From assembly GCA_902168225.1 (NCBI GenBank), contig CABHOW010000048.1, positions 53,555-117,554 on the forward strand: a stretch of DNA of 64,000 nt, written 5' to 3'. The translations under genes were made by a program, and so were the position numbers. The stretch is from an uncultured Flavihumibacter sp. (GTDB lineage: Bacteria; Bacteroidota; Bacteroidia; Chitinophagales; Chitinophagaceae). Of this stretch, positions 63,253 through 64,000 are shown piece by piece. The notes beneath the pieces are model-generated. The model made no database searches, was not told where the DNA came from, and saw nothing but the letters and a program-made list of their open reading frames with translations. Numbering within the stretch: the first letter of the stretch is position 1; each line of letters starts with the position of its first letter.

Positions 63253-63360
63253 AGTATTGTATATAAGGTGTTGCGGTAATTTAAAGGCAAGCCGGTAAGA
63301 GTTTTGTAACACATTCAAAATATGTGGTCTAATAGCTTTAATAAAAAAATTAATCCTATT

Positions 63361-64000
63361 ATGACAACTTTAAAAATTTTGAAAATGGCAACAATGCTCT
63401 CATTTGGCTTGACATCTTGCAACGCCAAATCCCCTGAAACAGAAACAAAACTTACAAAATTGACAACGACTGTATCAGAAAGCTCAACAACTCAAATTCT
63501 TACAATTACAAAAGTGAAAAAACCTTGGTATGCCTGGCGTAGCTTAGTTGTTGGCAAAATGGAAAAAACTATTCCGGAATATCAAGCTATTAAGGGATTA
63601 AATCAAAAGTTTTATTCTTTCACAGAAAACCATAAAAAATTTGGGGGCTTATATTTTTGGGAAACTCAACAAGATGCAGACAACTGGTTTAATCAGGCTT
63701 GGTTTGACCGTACAGAAAAGAAATATGGAGAGAAAGGAATTGTAGAATATTACAAAGTACAGAATGTTAAGACGATTGCGACAGGTAACTCAAATGAAAA
63801 AGATTTATATGCCACCATCACACACCTAAAAGAAGCTACATTTTCTGTTGACGTGTCGGCAGATGGCTTACTAAAAATACTTACTTTGGCAGACGACAAA
63901 AATCAAACTTGTTATTTAACCATTTGGCAAAATCAAAAGAAAGCGTTTAACTATTTTGCAACAAAAAATCTTACAAACGAGTTTTTTGATGTGCCATTTT
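63361..64000 (+). CDS. Lipoprotein with dimeric alpha/beta-barrel-like region, 3' end outside window
   Basis: An open frame of at least 213 codons running to the window end. The N-terminus has a lipoprotein signal with lipobox FGLTSCN (Cys20). The next part, KVKKPWYAWRSLVVGKMEKT and YWGGLYFWETQQDADNW-like GGLYFWETQQDADNWF, looks like a YdhR/antibiotic-monooxygenase-type ferredoxin-like fold, and a second similar segment (TYLTIWQNQKKAFNYF-like) follows. So it may be a two-domain envelope protein that binds small molecules. The base composition is slightly more A-rich than the neighbours. Confidence 0.7.
   Translation, partial: MTTLKILKMATMLSFGLTSCNAKSPETETKLTKLTTTVSESSTTQILTITKVKKPWYAWRSLVVGKMEKTIPEYQAIKGLNQKFYSFTENHKKFGGLYFWETQQDADNWFNQAWFDRTEKKYGEKGIVEYYKVQNVKTIATGNSNEKDLYATITHLKEATFSVDVSADGLLKILTLADDKNQTCYLTIWQNQKKAFNYFATKNLTNEFFDVPF

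Noticed and set aside
1..64000. CRISPR array or insertion sequence
   Set aside because: No regularly spaced direct repeats with unique spacers and no transposase-like frame or terminal inverted repeats with target duplication were found. The tandem repeats present have no spacers.

Overview
The window looks like chromosomal DNA of a Bacteroidota bacterium, most likely in or near the family Chitinophagaceae. The base composition is AT-rich and Shine-Dalgarno sequences are mostly absent. Several promoters match the Bacteroidota pattern TTTG-N19-21-TAnnTTTG. The gene content (two TonB-dependent receptors, a DUF5686 protein, a PASTA protein, a Cys-inserted sugar transferase) fits. The genus is inference. 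I see no rRNA, CRISPR array, transposase or phage gene.

Layout. 1-1831: end of a PfkB/heptose-kinase-like gene, an isoaspartyl peptidase and ispD. 1823-4391 (minus): a coupled GNAT-like / sugar transferase / Gfo-Idh-MocA set. 4446-7810 (minus): an acyl-CoA dehydrogenase and a quinone-oxidoreductase/MaoC fusion. 7865-24554: a large exopolysaccharide or surface-glycan locus with a receiver protein, a pseudo-receiver fused to a priming sugar transferase, a hexapeptide acyltransferase, a short TolC-like protein, a Wzz/BY-kinase-like copolymerase, a FkbM methyltransferase, an O-antigen-ligase/polymerase-like protein, a flippase and seven glycosyltransferases. Many of its genes are joined by TAATG or ATGA overlaps. 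24691-34068: a receiver protein, an SGLT-type symporter and a hexuronate (galacturonate/glucuronate) pathway: uxaB, uxaC, a broken SDR remnant, kdgK, eda, exuT and galK. No altronate dehydratase is present in the window.

34065-48736: housekeeping and sugar genes (accA, tRNA-Asp, GH5 glucanase, dapA, PIG-L deacetylase, two tiny membrane proteins coupled to a second sodium symporter, GH13 amylase, DegP-type protease, LuxC-type acyl-CoA reductase, ferredoxin, ddl, PASTA protein). 48791-64000: rhodanese, DUF5686 protein, trhO, purC, two TonB-dependent receptors flanking pdhB, an NtrC-like regulator lacking its DNA-binding domain, a long signal peptidase I, cdd, and a lipoprotein gene cut by the window end.

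How the parts fit: in the glycan locus the fused sugar transferase would load the first sugar on undecaprenyl phosphate. The glycosyltransferases would extend it, the flippase and ligase/polymerase would export and polymerise it, and the Wzz-like and TolC-like proteins would control length and passage to the surface. In the uronate locus, uronates enter by ExuT, pass through UxaC and UxaB, need an unseen dehydratase, then go through KdgK and Eda to pyruvate and glyceraldehyde-3-phosphate.

The most unusual points are the pseudo-receiver/Cys4 sugar transferase, the short-period repeats that sit directly after stop codons and differ in unit from site to site, the repeat hairpin translated inside a signal peptide, and several uncalled small coupled membrane ORFs.
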